DNA of 25,257 nucleotides, taken from NCBI GenBank assembly GCA_008931825.1, contig QXVZ01002593.1, positions 1 to 25,257 of the forward strand, read 5' to 3'. Source of the DNA: Phallusia fumigata. Taxonomy: Eukaryota; Chordata; Ascidiacea; Phlebobranchia; Ascidiidae. Shown in pieces: positions 1-12,242 of the stretch; positions within the stretch are counted from its first letter, which is position 1, and each line of letters begins with the position of its first letter. The translations under genes and the position numbers were made by a program. Below the pieces are notes generated by a model. It worked only from the letters and a program-made list of their open reading frames with translations. It was not told the origin of the DNA and made no database searches.

Positions 1-3000
1 GAGTTGTTTGCCAATCTTCGAACCTCATACAAAAAGTCCATCACACTAAAATTTGCAGCTTCGGGGCAAACAAAGAACACCACCGACTTTTTTTCAGAAA
101 CCAAAACCAGTCTGCCTTAGGCCTGAAACTTTTTGACATACATTTCGCTTTTTATCTGTTTATTGCAGGTGGTTACACTTTCAACTGTTCCAAACCAACG
201 GGAAATTTGCGAAGCCAACGTTTAAAGGGCGGCATAAGAAGGTCTTTTCCCAAGCAATCAAGACACATTGTCGGTCAATTATCGAGCCAATTAAACTGAA
301 TGCCATGACCGAAAAAATTATCCCATTCTCAAATAACATTTAGAATCGTTAATTCGACGTAAACGCAACAACACAACACATAACAACAACCAAAAGTCTC
401 GTTAAGTCACACTAGTTAACAATGTAATGATGTGCCAAGCTGTTAACTATCGTCATCACCCCCTGACTTTAACAACAGCATTAGTAAACAACCCTTCAAA
501 GTCTTTGTCCAAGTTGCAATGCGAGATCGTGACTTAGATGACGTCGTTTGACATGTATTAGGAACTATGCAATCGGACAAGCTTCCTGAGGTTAATTAAT
601 TCTGATGTCGATATGTGGGCTATAAACGGAGTCATAGCTTGAATTAGTTTGCATGCAACCATATACAGATACGTGAGATTTTTTATTTCCACAAGGGTAC
701 ATGAAACGTTTTAATCAAGCGTTAGTTGCAACTCGGTTGGTCAATGCTTTCCAAAGCATAATCACTCTTCATTAAAGACATTTTCAAGCGAAAAGGAGCC
801 AAAAACCGTATCTCGTTAGTGAAAAACAACCTAATTGTATGAACTACTAACATATCTTGACCTGAATTTGCTCAAAACCGCTGTATATTAAACCGTAGCA
901 TATTTTCGAATTGTTTTCTTCTGCGTACAAATTGGCTGAAAATTGAGAAACGGAATAGTTGTGCACATAAATTTCGTCAAGCCCATTTCTAAACATTTAA
1001 AGGTAACACGTCTGTCAAAATGTAGCCAATTCCGAAAATCGCCGTTTCAAAAATATCTGCACCACCTTTCACTCGTCGCAAAAATCTCAAGATACGCAGG
1101 TAACAGTTTAACTGATTTGAAAACTGAACCGAGTTTGCCCGAAATAATGTCGTGCGCCCGAGACACAAAATCGAGATTTCTTCACTTTACAAAGCGATGT
1201 GCAGTAAAAGCGTCACGCAGTGACGTAACCATGTCGTTTCCGGTTCCTATTGGTCACATGCAAAACTATACATGCTGTGCCGGTTCATGAACCACAAACT
1301 TTTACCATGCGCTTTAACACCTAGCTTTTACGTACGCATGCAAAATGCGGTCACTGATCAAACGATCTTTTAACTGTTTTGTGAAACCAATTATAAATTT
1401 TGCGCCTGTGCTGGAAGACACACTCGTTTAGAAAGTACTTGTGTGTCATACGATAATACACTTATTAATTATAAATTGTCGAATTTGATTGGTCTTCTTT
1501 ATCGATATTATATCAGAGATCTTGCATTGAAGTTATTGCGAATTTACTTGTTTACCCGCAAGTGACGTCATACCGCTGTCGGTTCGCACCATGACGTGGC
1601 TATTCCAAGTAATTGCACTTTCGTGCGAATCTCATGAAACCCGATGTTTCTCTGATGGTGTAAAAACGCTTGCGCAGTTTCTGAACTTTCAACCGCATGA
1701 CGTTGATGATTTGCAGGCGCAACACAAGTGATTTTTTTAATGCCAAGTGATAATCATTACGTTTACATTAAGAGAAGTCATTATGAAGACCCATTTCAAA
1801 AAAACGGTCACAATTCTGGGACGAACAGTTCCACATCGTGGTAGGCTATCAAAGGTAATCAAAAGTTTCAGCAGGCAAACTGATCCTGGTACACAATTGA
1901 AACGATTTCTAAAATTTCCCAGTAACCACTTTTTGGTATTCTGCCCCGAACAAATGTTTGTTTCAGGTGAGTGAAACTGCTTCCAAAAACTTTCTGTTGA
2001 GTTTGCTGGGTAAACGTACTTACTTTTGCTTGATCGGCAAAAGCGAGATCACTAAAGACATGAGCTTATAGATATACTATACGTCCGCTTTCTTCCTTTC
2101 CACGTCGTGCAATACATCTTTCGGAAGTAGATACCACACCTTTGCCCCAGGTGACAATAGACGCAACGTGAAAGACAAATGCGGTCGATACACGTTGTTA
2201 TTGGCGTGTCCGCGTTGTTTGTTCGCCTACTTACACACAAAAACACGTTGCTAAATCAGCAGGCGTTTATATTGCCTGAAGGTAAATGCATGAATTGCGA
2301 CAGTGCCGCTTGACACTATAACTGCATGCCTATGCCGCAGACAATTTTTGCATATGCATGACCTTTACCAAGCGTTGGGTGCTTCGTGCACATCCGATGT
2401 GCCTATATTTCCGTACCATGCTCCGCTGTGAAGATGTATTCAAATTTTGGCTACATTTACCTATGCGATCTACATCGACAAGGCACTAGTAATCCATCGC
2501 CTGACTACCGGTTGTCTCAGGATAGTGCGGTTTTAATTCCCACTAAATGACATAGATAGGTTATCGACACTCTAAATCAGGTTTTCATCATGAGCTACGC
2601 GTATCAATATTGGAATGCAAAAATCTCTCAGGTGGTTTCGAAAAGCCAAAACCTGGAATCATAGCTTTTGCCGACAAAATGCTACATTTTCGTGTACTTT
2701 CACTTATCCGTATCCTTTTGTTACCAATATTGTCTCATTTGATTAGTCAGTCAAATTTTTAGGGTTAGTGGTTGTACGCGGTTACTGAACCCACAATTGG
2801 TAGGAGATTAGTAAAAGGTTGGAAACCAATACTTTAAATAAATCTTGATCTTGTTTAGTAATTCGAGCAGGTAAACATCGGAGATAAAATGTAATCAAAA
2901 CGCTCACATTACTTGTATACGCTTAAAAATCTGCTGACCTCAGGTTATTGTCGTCTTATTCATCCAAAAATTACAGACACCGAATGCGATCTTGCTGTCC

Positions 3001-3788
3001 GAATTGTTTTACCTTATACCTTACTGAATTTCAAAACCTGACCGCTAATCCTTACACAAAACATACGGGCCATTCGGACGTACGTCTGTTACTCACAACA
3101 TCATCAGCTGTAATGTTCGGCCCGTTACGACCTTGAAACATTAAATTTCGAACCGGCGGTGGAAAGAAGATTCGAGTTCGCCCCGGGGCGATCGTTGCGA
3201 CCACTAACTGCGCCCGAACGTTGCAAAATAAACGGACGTAATTCTCCCAGGTCGCCTACACACGTTTGCGTTGCGTGGTGCAAGAATAAGTCTGACGCAG
3301 CAGTTCCCTAAAACGGCAAAAAGCGGTCATCTACTTTAATGCGATAAAATCTGGTATATTTCCTCACGGAGATATAGTTGTTGATGGGATTTAAAGCCTA
3401 CAGCTCTACGGAACATCTTGCTTGGAGACAGAAGGTTTGATGAAATTCGGTTTTGGTTTCAAACTGAAATTTTAATTTTTGTTACAACTGTAGGAACATC
3501 TTTTTTGGATTTTAACGTTATTTGTAGTTTATAAAAGTAAATGAGCAATGTCTGCGATGTTACTTTCCTATTTTCGTCATACAATATACAACACTTTTGA
3601 TCAGCATTGATGTGGACTGCACTGACCAGTATGCCTCAATTCGTCTGGAAGCAAAACCTTCCAAAATAAAGCTATTCAAATTTATCAAATCACTTTTAGG
3701 AAGTCTTCAATTTCTTCCGCTATAGTCTGCGCACGACATATACTTCCTCTTAACCGCACAAGCCGCAAGCACTTGGTATGTAGAAAGT
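1..3788. other. Leading stretch without a supportable gene
   Basis: I see no recognisable coding exon series here. The open frames are short and sit in AT-rich DNA where they are expected by chance. A perfect donor-like CAG|GTGAGT occurs at 1964-1972 at the end of a 75-codon frame, but no partner exon is evident. TGACGT (CRE half-site) occurs near 539, 1217, 1563, 1589 and 1697, including the full palindrome TGACGTCA at 1563-1570, so 540-1700 might be regulatory. A CpG-richer patch lies at about 3140-3310. Confidence 0.5.
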
Positions 3789-3789
3789 N

Positions 3790-4084
3790 GAGAAAAAAAC
3801 GTGGAAATTTTATATTCCAACCCAAGCAAAAATGAGAAACCCGTTACGATATAACGTAAATAGACTGCTGTCACGTTGTTTATTTTTGCTTTTTGTGAAA
3901 GCTTTAATCACTGTATGGAATTTTTTGAAATTTGAACTTACGCAGGACCAAACTACCGCAGACAGTAATCAAACAGCCAAAGATTTTTTAATCTCATTAC
4001 TCTTTTTGACGAGAACTATTTTCGCCACAAATCGACACAAAACTGCGGCTTCATCTAATGGGTTTCTCCATTTTTGGCGATGCG
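3790..4084. repeat. Near-duplicate block, copy 1, bounded by N on both sides
   Basis: This 295-base stretch lies between single Ns at 3789 and 4085 and is nearly the same as 4319-4631. The main difference is a roughly 14-base segment near 4500-4514 that is missing here. A small block enclosed by Ns and repeated 0.5 kb away is best read as a short redundant contig from the other haplotype. Frames of 99 and 137 codons run through the two copies. I do not recognise a protein in them. Confidence 0.8.
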
Positions 4085-4318
4085 NTTTTTTAAAACCACT
4101 TCAGCTACGGCCCATGCAGAAGAAATGTTAGCAATCATTCAAAGGCTTGTGAAGAAACGCGTTTTGCAAGCGTCCCTCATTCAGAGTCCATTCAAACACA
4201 CATGAAAAGCACGGAAATTGGATAGCTGACCGCCCTTGGTGCATTGAATTCAGCTGGCAGTCGACGACTTCCGTACAAGCCCTCCTCTAGTAGGTCAAAG
4301 CACACTGTAGGTTTCTTG

Positions 4319-4631
4319 GAGAAAAAAACGTGGAAATTTTATTTTCCAACCCGAGCAAAAATGAGAAACCCGTTACGATATAACGTAAATAGACTGCTGT
4401 CACGTTGTTTATTTTTGCTTTTTGCGAAAGCTTTAAATCACTGCATGGAAATTTTTGAAAACTTGAACTTACGCAGGACCAAACTACCGCAGACAGTAAT
4501 AGCGAAGTCGTTTTTCAAACAGCCAAAGATTTTTCTAATCTCATTACTCTTTTTGACGAGAACTATTTTCGCCACAAATCGACACAAAACTGCGGCTTCA
4601 TCTAATGGGTTTCTCCATTTTTGGCGATGCG
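4319..4631. repeat. Near-duplicate block, copy 2
   Basis: This is the partner of 3790-4084 and begins with the same GAGAAAAAAACG. It carries the extra internal segment and continues without a break into the following unique sequence, so it is the better integrated copy. I see no gene in it. Confidence 0.8.
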
Positions 4632-4850
4632 TGAGTGCCTTCAAAAAACTAATCTAAGGAGCTGGCAAGACGATCTTTAAGATTTTAATCCGCGACACAA
4701 AACAGGCTTGCCGCCAAGAGCGAAATGATTTCATCCAGGATTACTCATTACTTGCTTGTCGCGTGACAACGCAGGGATGAAATTGGATTTGCGGTTGTAC
4801 AGGTGTTGAAGTTAGGAAACTTTTGGAATTTTCGTCAACAAATTACCCAC

Positions 4851-5265
4851 CCTTTGGAAAGATCGTTTCTGGCTTAGGGTTTTTAAAAAAGAGGCATTAT
4901 TATTGCGATACTAAAATGGCACATGATACACCCACTGTGTGTACGTATATTATGCACAATCCCGATTTTTTTAAACAACACATTAAAAAGTATTTTTCTA
5001 ATGTTCAAAAAACACCATCCAGTCTTAATGGTTTGTGCTTTTGTTAATGAAAAACGATGTGTTTCGTAGCAGACTTCTCCATCACCCTGATCACGGTACC
5101 CAATCAAAACAATGAATACTGCCTTTTTATGTACGCGCGTCAGTGTGGTGCGTTGCTTTTCTTTGTTGCAACCCGAGTACGCTTTTCCGCAACCCCAATC
5201 CAATGCTCGAACGACAATTAACACAAGTTTATAACACAAGCGTTGGTCAAAACATCAGGCACGAT
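4851..5265. repeat. Near-duplicate block ending at an N, copy 1
   Basis: It runs from CCTTTGGAAAGATCG up to the N at 5266. The second copy begins immediately after that N and extends to 5682. The left half (4851-5040) differs from its partner at many positions, while 5041-5265 differs at about three. A minus-strand open frame of 118 codons (4883-5239) is cut to 74 codons in the other copy, which argues against its being a conserved protein. Confidence 0.85.
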
Positions 5266-5266
5266 N

Positions 5267-5682
5267 CCTTTGGAGAGATCGTTTCTGGCTTAGGGGTTTA
5301 AAACAAGAGGTATTATGATTGCGATACTAAAATGGCACATGATACACCCACTGTGTGTGCGAGTATTATGCACAATCCCTATTTTTTTAAACAACACATT
5401 AAATAGATATTTTCCTACTGTTAAAAAAACATCATCCAGTCTTTATGGTTTGTGCTTTTGTTAATGAAAAACGATGTGTTTCGCAGCAGACTTCTCCATC
5501 TCCCTGATCACGGTGCCCAATCAAAACAATGAATACTGCCTTTTTATGTACGCGCGTCAGTGTGGTGCGTTGCTTTTCTTTGTTGCAACCCGAGTACGCT
5601 TTTCCGCAACCCCAATCCAATGCTCGAACGACAATTAACACAAGTTTATAACACAAGCGTTGGTCAAAACATCAGGCACGAT
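5267..5682. repeat. Near-duplicate block starting at an N, copy 2
   Basis: This is the partner of 4851-5265. It starts at the first base after the N at 5266 and ends at CAGGCACGAT, after which unique sequence begins. An end-to-N-to-start order is what two overlapping contigs look like when they are not merged. No gene is recognised. Confidence 0.85.
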
Positions 5683-5699
5683 TAGGATTGGCCTCTGTG

Positions 5700-6688
5700 A
5701 AGCTACAATTAAGGACATTAAAAACCTGATTAATTTTTTATCGTGTCTCGAAAGCACACTTATAGTTAACATTTCGATATGATGATGACATCAAATATAT
5801 TGCCACAACCGTTAAATGTTTCTCAAAAAGATTACAGCTCAATTTTGTAAAAAGTCTCATTACTATACCTTGTTGTATATTACGCCATATTTGTTTTGGT
5901 ACGTCGAGAGTCTCAGTTCAGAAATTTAACCGCCAGTCAAAACGATTTCAAAATAAAGGACAAATAGTGTCATACAATAAAGGACAAGGACTGAATAAAA
6001 GACTGTCCTTTGAAATATAGAACGGCCGGGAGCCTACGAATGTTACATATTAGTAGCTATGTCGCCACTTCACGATCACGACAACAAGTAACGGACGGTC
6101 GCGATGTGAAAAAAAACACCCCCGTGCGGGCATTTTCAATGTTATCAGCGCAAACAAGTTTCGGAGCACGACTCTGAGAAGCCTTAATACGAGTGGATCC
6201 ACTTGTCTTCGCGGAACTCCGAGCCTGTGGCTAGTAATCGATGTTTACGTTGCGAAATACCGCTACACATGGGTTCGAAGTGGTTCGGATTGATTGCCTC
6301 GTCACGCGTGAAAGCACAGGCCACGTGGCACGCAGTCACGTGACAAAATGATTGAATAAGATTTATGTGGACATGTGGTGTCCACTTGTTCACACCGCTT
6401 CGTGCGTTGATTTTAAAAATGTGTAGGACACGGAACACGGAGTAAGTTAATTTAAAACATAAGTGCAATAGAGCTTGTATACAGTGAATACATTGTAATG
6501 CAAACGTTTCGGCAATCGCTGTTTGCATCATTAATGCAATGATGTAATCACTTTATACCAGTAGTCTGACAGATATAATTTAATTAGGATACTCAGAATA
6601 TGTTTACCACTGCCAACTGGATGCTTCGTTTATTTACTGCTTTATAAACACCATGTTTAAACAGATAGGGTTAGTTACAAGGGATAAG
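5700..6688. repeat. About 1-kb near-duplicate block ending at an N, copy 1
   Basis: It begins with GAAGCTACAATTAA and ends with GGGATAAG at the N (6689). The same sequence restarts at 6690 and ends at 7689. The copies differ by scattered substitutions and small indels. Inside are two direct copies of AAAGGACA (5955-5962, 5979-5986) facing an inverted TGTCCTTT (6004-6011), and the palindrome cluster annotated separately. The open frames in it are short and not convincing. Confidence 0.85.
6302..6385. promoter_or_regulatory. Cluster of palindromes with two CACGTG E-boxes
   Basis: Three perfect 10-bp palindromes follow one another: TCACGCGTGA (6302-6311), GCCACGTGGC (6320-6329) and GTCACGTGAC (6335-6344). 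A GTGGAC/GTCCAC inverted repeat with a 7-base loop follows (6367-6385). CACGTG is the classic E-box of bHLH-ZIP factors (USF, MITF/TFEB, MYC families), and GTCACGTGAC matches the TFEB-type form. The duplicate block retains the cluster at about 7294-7377 with one change in the third palindrome. That it is regulatory is inference; no target gene is visible nearby. Confidence 0.4.
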
Positions 6689-6689
6689 N

Positions 6690-7689
6690 GAAGCTACAAT
6701 TAAATGACATTAAAAACCTGATTATGTTTTTTTGTGTCTCGAAAGCACACTTATAATTAACATTTCGATCTGATATTAACATCAACTATATTGCCACAAC
6801 CGTTAAATATTTCTCAAAAAGATTACAGCTCAATTTTGTAAAAAAGTCTCATTACTATACCTTGTTGTATATTACGCCATATTTCTTTAGGTACGTCGAG
6901 AGTCTCAGTTCAGAAATTTAACCGCCAGTCAAAACGATTTCAAAATAAAGGACAAATAGTGTCATACAATAAAGGACAAGGACTGAATAAAAGACTGTCC
7001 TTTGAAATATAGAACGGCCGGGAGCCTACAAATGTTACATATAAGTAGCTACGTCTCCACTTCACGATCACGATAACAAGTAACGGACGGTCGCGATGTG
7101 AAAAAAAACACCCCCGTGCGGGCATTTTCAATGTTATTATCGCAAACAAGTTTCGGAGCACGACTCTGAGAAGCCTTAATACGAGTGGATCCACTTGTCT
7201 TCGCGGAACTCCGAGCCTGTGGCAAGTAATCGATGTTTACGTTGCGAAATACCGCTGCACATGGGTTCGAAGTGGTTCGGATTAATTGCCTCGTCACGCG
7301 TGAAAGCACAGGCCACGTGGCACGCAGTCACGTGATAAAATGATTGAATAAGATTTATGTGGACATGTGGTGTCCACTTGTTTACACCGCTTCGTGCGTT
7401 GAATTTTAAAATGTGTAGGACACGGAACACGGACTGGAAAAGTAAGTTAATTTAAAACATAAGTGCAATAGAGCTTGTATACAGTGAATACATTGTAATG
7501 CAAACGTTTCGGCAATCGCTGTTTTCATCATTAATGCAAACAATGTAATCACTTTATACCAGTACTCTGACAGATATAATTTAATTAAGATACTCAAAAT
7601 ATGTTTACCACTGCCAACTGCATGCTTGGTTTATTTACTGCTTTATAAACACCATGCTTAAACAGATAGGGTTAGTTACAAGGGATAAG
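6690..7689. repeat. About 1-kb near-duplicate block starting at an N, copy 2
   Basis: This is the partner of 5700-6688. It starts at the first base after the N and continues past GGGATAAG into unique DNA. It keeps the AAAGGACA/TGTCCTTT inverted repeat and most of the E-box palindrome cluster. No gene is recognised. Confidence 0.85.
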
Positions 7690-10500
7690 TGGATCACTTT
7701 AAGCGCTGTTTCATCTCAAAGCTTTTTCTTTGCTAGAAAGTAGACCTCAATCGTTGTATGTCGATTTCCTTTTCGGCGCAATAAGATAAACATAAATATC
7801 CTTAATTGACCTTAATTTCAAGCCGATTTCCCTGCAAAAAATGAATGGTTTGTAATTACGTTTAGGGATAGATAAAGCGGCCCAAGGGGTCATTTGCTCA
7901 CAAGGAATAAAAAGTAAATTAATAAAACAATAATTTGACAAAAACAATCTATAAACACGACAAGGTACGGTTTGATCGTTGCCTATCGGTGTCCAAAAGT
8001 AATATAATGCAAAAAGAGGGCAAAATCTCGATGGAAAAGTACCCAACATCCCACAACAGAAATTTACGCCCAAGGCTTTTTAAAAACGACAGATACAAAT
8101 GATGCAAGCCCATGGTCTAGAGATTGGCGCGACCCAGCGTTGGTTAATTTCTTCTATAATTATACACTAAGGGGCGCTAGCGGTGCGGAAAAGCAAATTT
8201 AGGTCAAGGGTATTGCAAATATTAATTGGATTTACATTCAACATGTTCGAAAGTTGTACAGCGCGGAACAACTAAGCAAGAGCCAACAGTGGCCACAACA
8301 TTGAAGTAATGCGCGCCCATTCTGCACTTTTCGATTTCCCTTTCAGAGATTTTGTTCAGGACGTATTCTGACAGATAAGGAAAATGTAATGTTTCTAAAG
8401 TCATTTTGAGGAACATTTCTCGGTCAAGAATGCAAAACATCGTTTGCACGGATCATGCCGTTGCCGTACAATTCGACGTATTCTGTTCTGGCCATGAACA
8501 CAGGAAAAGTGGCAAAATAAAATTTTGTGAATTCCAGCATAGTTTAATTCCATGACCAGAAAAAACTCTTCTAGGAACTTCAGAACGAGCACAGTTTTTT
8601 TTTGCTCATCGGTGACTTTTTCCATTTGTATGAGGGGGTTTATCCTTATTTTATTTTCGCCTACAGTTTTTCGTGTTTTATTAAGTGTCAGTTAAACCAT
8701 TACACATCACGGATTGTTTTTGAAAGCTTTTTAATATCACTTTAAGGAATGTTGTAGCATAAACTTAACTGTATTTTAGTAACAAGTAAATTTACTGGAG
8801 TCATATTCTAATTAAAACACGAATGTTTCACTTTTTGCGGCTTTTGTGCAACCCTTCCCAAAAAGCTGTCTGCAAATCTAACCGACCATGATGCAGGAAA
8901 AAAATAGGTCAGGACGCTCAAAGCCAAATTCCTTGTTGACCTACCCAGATGTCCCAAATCGATAAGCAAACTTGTCGTACTTGACGTGAGTACCACTGGT
9001 CTAATACGTTGAACGCAATTACTGAAACTCTGTGAAACATGGACGCCAACATGCTTACAAGGTTCAGTGACATGTCTTCCACCCGCATGACCGGCAGGGC
9101 TCTGAAGAAAACAAACAGCAAACAACCAGGGACACAAGGCAATCTCTTTGACACAGCAATAAAGCCAATAGGAAGAAGTGACTCATGGAGGTTGCAAAAC
9201 ATCTTGATATCAGCCAATGCCGCGTTGCTTCGTGCGTAAATATTGCACTATCGGGACGGAAACATTTGCAGATATCGGCGGTAGTTGCATCCTGTTGGTC
9301 CGAAGGTGGTGAGTGCAAAGCCGTGTGCAATGGTGGGTATCGTGTGCAAGGCCATGGGAATAAAAGGGTGATTTGATTAAAGCCGAACCCGATATTTATA
9401 ACGCGTTTTCCGCAATATTGTTTATTCGCTTCCTCAACAAGAAATTGTTGGACTGTGTGTTGCTACACCAAGCCGAAAGATCACTTACCGTCACGACTTG
9501 GCGCCGATGAAAAAAGAACAAAGCCACTTGACAATATCCGATTTTCAATCAATGTGCCTTGAATGATAATTGCAAAGTTCGTGTTTTGGGATTTATAACC
9601 ATGAAAAAATTAAACATCCACAATTAAATGACATCTTAATCCTCTTCCGCTGAACGTGTGTCCAATGTTTTATTTCACTTTACACAATAACCACTCGTCG
9701 CAATTCTTCACCAAAAAATATTTTACAACTACTCAATCGCCACAGTTTTAAAATAATTTCACTTGTGTTTGTAAAGAGTTGTTGCACATAAAATGTCGAA
9801 AACCCATATCTGTCTTATAGTTATCATTAGGGACTTTGAATTTAAGAGCTGTCACATGATTTACAAAAAGCTTACATCGCGCGCATATGGAAATTCTGTT
9901 TGCATTGCAACATAACACATGCAATGCAAACACATTTAAATGTCGATGGCCAGAATGCTGAATTTGCTTTTTTTCTATTCCAAGGGCAGCACGAACCGGA
10001 AAAAAAATAACTGTGAATTAGAAAATGCAGAGCGATGAGTTGGCAAATCGTCATCATTCTTTCAGTATCGATTGATACAAATGCTATATAATTCTTAACG
10101 GCAAACACTTAGAAGTACAGTTTAAATTTTTGTAACGTAGTTTACCCTGGTTTAGTATATGAAAATCAGTCTTTTAAACAGTTTAGGATCACCAACAAGG
10201 AAAGGCCGAAGGCCAAAAAAACTTAATCCGCCTTGGGAATTTGACCTACTTAACTGTTTGTGTTTACAGAAGCACTGAAGTATCGGGCAATTTAAACACA
10301 GGCCTTCTTCGCAGGGACGTGGTAGCGGTATATAACCCAATACGAAGTTAGATGAAATTACATGTCTCTTTGGCATTGTAGAGGGCATTGAAAAGCTCAC
10401 ACGAAAATTAGGTCCTTACAAATTATTATTTCTGCGCCTTAGATCTCTGAAGGGGACTGAGTGTGAACCAACGAATAAGTTTTGGCTACAACAGATCGTA
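7690..10500. other. Intergenic stretch, no supportable gene
   Basis: The open frames are at most about 110 codons and overlap on both strands (8808-9376 is the densest), with no recognisable domain. A plus frame ending at 9376 reads as a short cysteine-containing tail, followed in the DNA by AATAAA. I could not join it to an upstream exon. The stretch is otherwise AT-rich and unremarkable. Confidence 0.5.
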
Positions 10501-10519
10501 AAGTAACACTTCGATATTT

Positions 10520-10543
10520 TATAAACACTCTTGAACGTTTTAG
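10520..10543 (+). promoter_or_regulatory. TATA-like box and possible 3' splice acceptor before gene A
   Basis: TATAAA lies at 10520-10525, 39-45 bases before the start codon of gene A. CGTTTTAG at 10536-10543 ends 21 bases before the ATG and could be the acceptor of a 5'-UTR intron or of spliced-leader trans-splicing. The same octamer sits just upstream of gene B and of NKAP. The two readings (promoter or acceptor) compete, and transcript 5' ends are needed to choose. Confidence 0.35.
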
Positions 10544-10564
10544 GTTGAAAAGAAAATTAAAACG

Positions 10565-12139
10565 ATGAAAATCGCCTTGTTTGTGTTCGCGGGCCTGATG
10601 TTGAATGCTGTCGTCAGCGGTAATCCTCGAGGAGGCCCAGAACCCCACGAGAGAAAACGTAAGTTTTATTTTGTCTTTTGTTTTACTGCCCTGGGCGAAG
10701 GTTGGTTGAGAGACTAAAAAACGCGTTGTATATTTGCTCTATATATTTCTGTGGTATACAAACTGAAAATTTTTAATTTTACCCATTAAAACTTAATCTC
10801 TGTATGTTAGTTGCCCCGTGCGTCTTTGCTGCCAGCAAGAACAGCGAGTGTGCCGTCCGGTGCAAAAAACAATGCAAGGACTTCCTCAGCGTGGTGCGAT
10901 GTGCTAAAGCCACTCGCGAAGACGATAACCGTAAGTACGGGTAGGAAATATACAGGTCACCCAAGTGTTTTTTTTCACGGGGTTCGAACCCGGGATGATC
11001 CCTAATCCGATTAGTTTTTTATGTCTGTATATGGGTCGAGCGCCTCAGACCATTCGATCCAAGTGTTTAAATAACTATGGCGCAGACTTAAATCAGCGGA
11101 GCTTAATATGGGGTCTGCCGTCCCCTAGGGGTCTGTAAAGCGGGCTAAACTTTACCCGACGCAAATCGATTGCCTTTGCGAAATTCTGCTTTGTAGTATC
11201 ACTTGTAACACAACGCGACTGTGGCACACGGAGACCATTGCTGAATTGTAATCGAGTGGTCGAGTCGAAAAGTTAATTCGATTTCAGTTTTTAGTGGATG
11301 GCGAAGCATCGAAAAAAATAGCAGGGGAACCGTAACGTGAATAATTTTGAAATGTTTGAGAACCACTGCCTTCGAATATGCTTAAACACAACTGCGGGGT
11401 TAATGGAGCTTCGAACTGACTTGGTGCAGCATCTCACAGTTATTGTTTTTTTCACTAAAGGCTCTGTTTATCCTTATCTTTAGCAACGAAATACAGGATA
11501 CGTAAAAATAAACTCTTGATTTGCAGAAGCGAAGCTGGCCTGCGCACTGCAAGTCTGTCCCTCGGCAGGAACTGCCAGGCATTGCATGCATGGAAAACTT
11601 TGCAAATGCGCCAATTGCATGAAAGATCCGGTCTGCCCGAAAGGTTGGTAAAAAGTGTCTTTTCTGGTAATTCGTTGTTTTGATAAAGCCCCATTTTGAC
11701 AAAACAGTAATTCGCCTCATAAGCATCTTGTTTAAGATGCAACTGCCCATCACAGTGGTTCCCAACCGGGGAAGAATTTTAAGGGAGAGATTTTCTAGTA
11801 AAACCTTTTTAATGTTACTTTATATCTCAATTGTCCTGTAGGTATGGGATGAAAAAGTGTCAAAATAAAGAAACAGGTGAATGCATCAAAATAGGTTGGG
11901 AATCACTGGCCGAGCCAAAGAAGTGTATGATGGCAACAGTTGGGCCCAATTGCTTAAAATTTCTAAATTTCTCGAGACAGAGGAGTACACGGCGTTTAAA
12001 CTATGCTCGAAAACCCTTAAACAAACAATAGCAGCCGTGCCAAGATTTAGGCCAACAGATGCTTAGCAAGACACTGACGATATTTTTGCATGCAGAACCA
12101 AAGTGTGTCCTTGCGTTTCGGGAAGTCCACACTTGCTAG
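10565..12139 (+). CDS. Secreted cysteine-rich protein A (five exons)
   Basis: My exon model is 10565-10658, 10811-10930, 11527-11647, 11842-11876 and 12096-12139 (TAG stop), about 137 aa. The first 19 residues (MKIALFVFAGLMLNAVVSG) are a clear signal peptide with likely cleavage after VVSG, so the product should be secreted. The mature part has 15 cysteines, with a C-x9-C-x3-C-x3-C block in exon 2 and a dense CKCANC motif in exon 3. It is strongly basic (about 22 K/R against 11 D/E). All introns are GT-AG and phases join. The 35-base fourth exon is supported by a match to paralogue B. If skipped using the donor 4 bases upstream, a 124-aa form with 14 cysteines results. The start context AAACGATGAA is shared with B. 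I do not recognise the family. The helical, disulfide-rich pattern would suit an antimicrobial, signalling or metal-binding protein such as a vanabin-like one, but none is shown. Confidence 0.8.
10971..11058 (-). mobile_element. tRNA-derived SINE-like insertion with target duplication
   Basis: Read on the minus strand, this 88-base segment has the D-arm/A-box region of a Leu/Ser-type tRNA (TGGTCTGAGGCGCT, about 11039-11052) and a perfect B-box (GGGTTCGAACCC, 10979-10990). It ends in an A-run. It is flanked by direct repeats of CCAAGTGTTT (10961-10970 and 11059-11068), as expected of a target-site duplication after LINE-type retrotransposition. The acceptor stem and a proper anticodon arm are missing, so it is not a working tRNA gene. 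It lies in intron 2 of gene A, antisense to it. It could be a SINE head or a single retrotransposed tRNA-like transcript. Confidence 0.7.
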
Positions 12140-12242
12140 AGGTGAAGAACGCCCACAACTTGATGGTTCGAAAATACCACAGGAAATTGCAATTCTGGTT
12201 AATGTATTATATCCTTGCTTGTAAGTGTGTGTGTCTCAATAC

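Noticed and set aside
2281..2370. Possible inverted repeat GGTAAA...TTTACC around GCATG motifs
   Set aside because: The arms match only in short pieces and no target duplication is visible.
4883..5239. 118-codon minus-strand frame
   Set aside because: The second copy of the block keeps only 74 codons in frame, no domain is recognisable, and the block borders an assembly gap.
6184..6531. 115-codon minus-strand frame, with a related 84-codon frame at 7176-7430
   Set aside because: The length differs between the two near-identical copies because of an indel, which argues against a conserved protein. The region is palindrome-rich non-coding-looking DNA.
9185..9376. Cysteine-containing frame ending CKAVCNGGYRV..., with AATAAA nearby
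   Set aside because: It looked like the last exon of another secreted peptide, but it has only a few cysteines, does not match the A/B pattern, and I found no upstream exon with a signal peptide.
10971..11058. Functional tRNA gene
   Set aside because: The A- and B-box regions are present, but the acceptor stem does not pair, the anticodon arm is absent and flanking direct repeats mark a retroinsertion.
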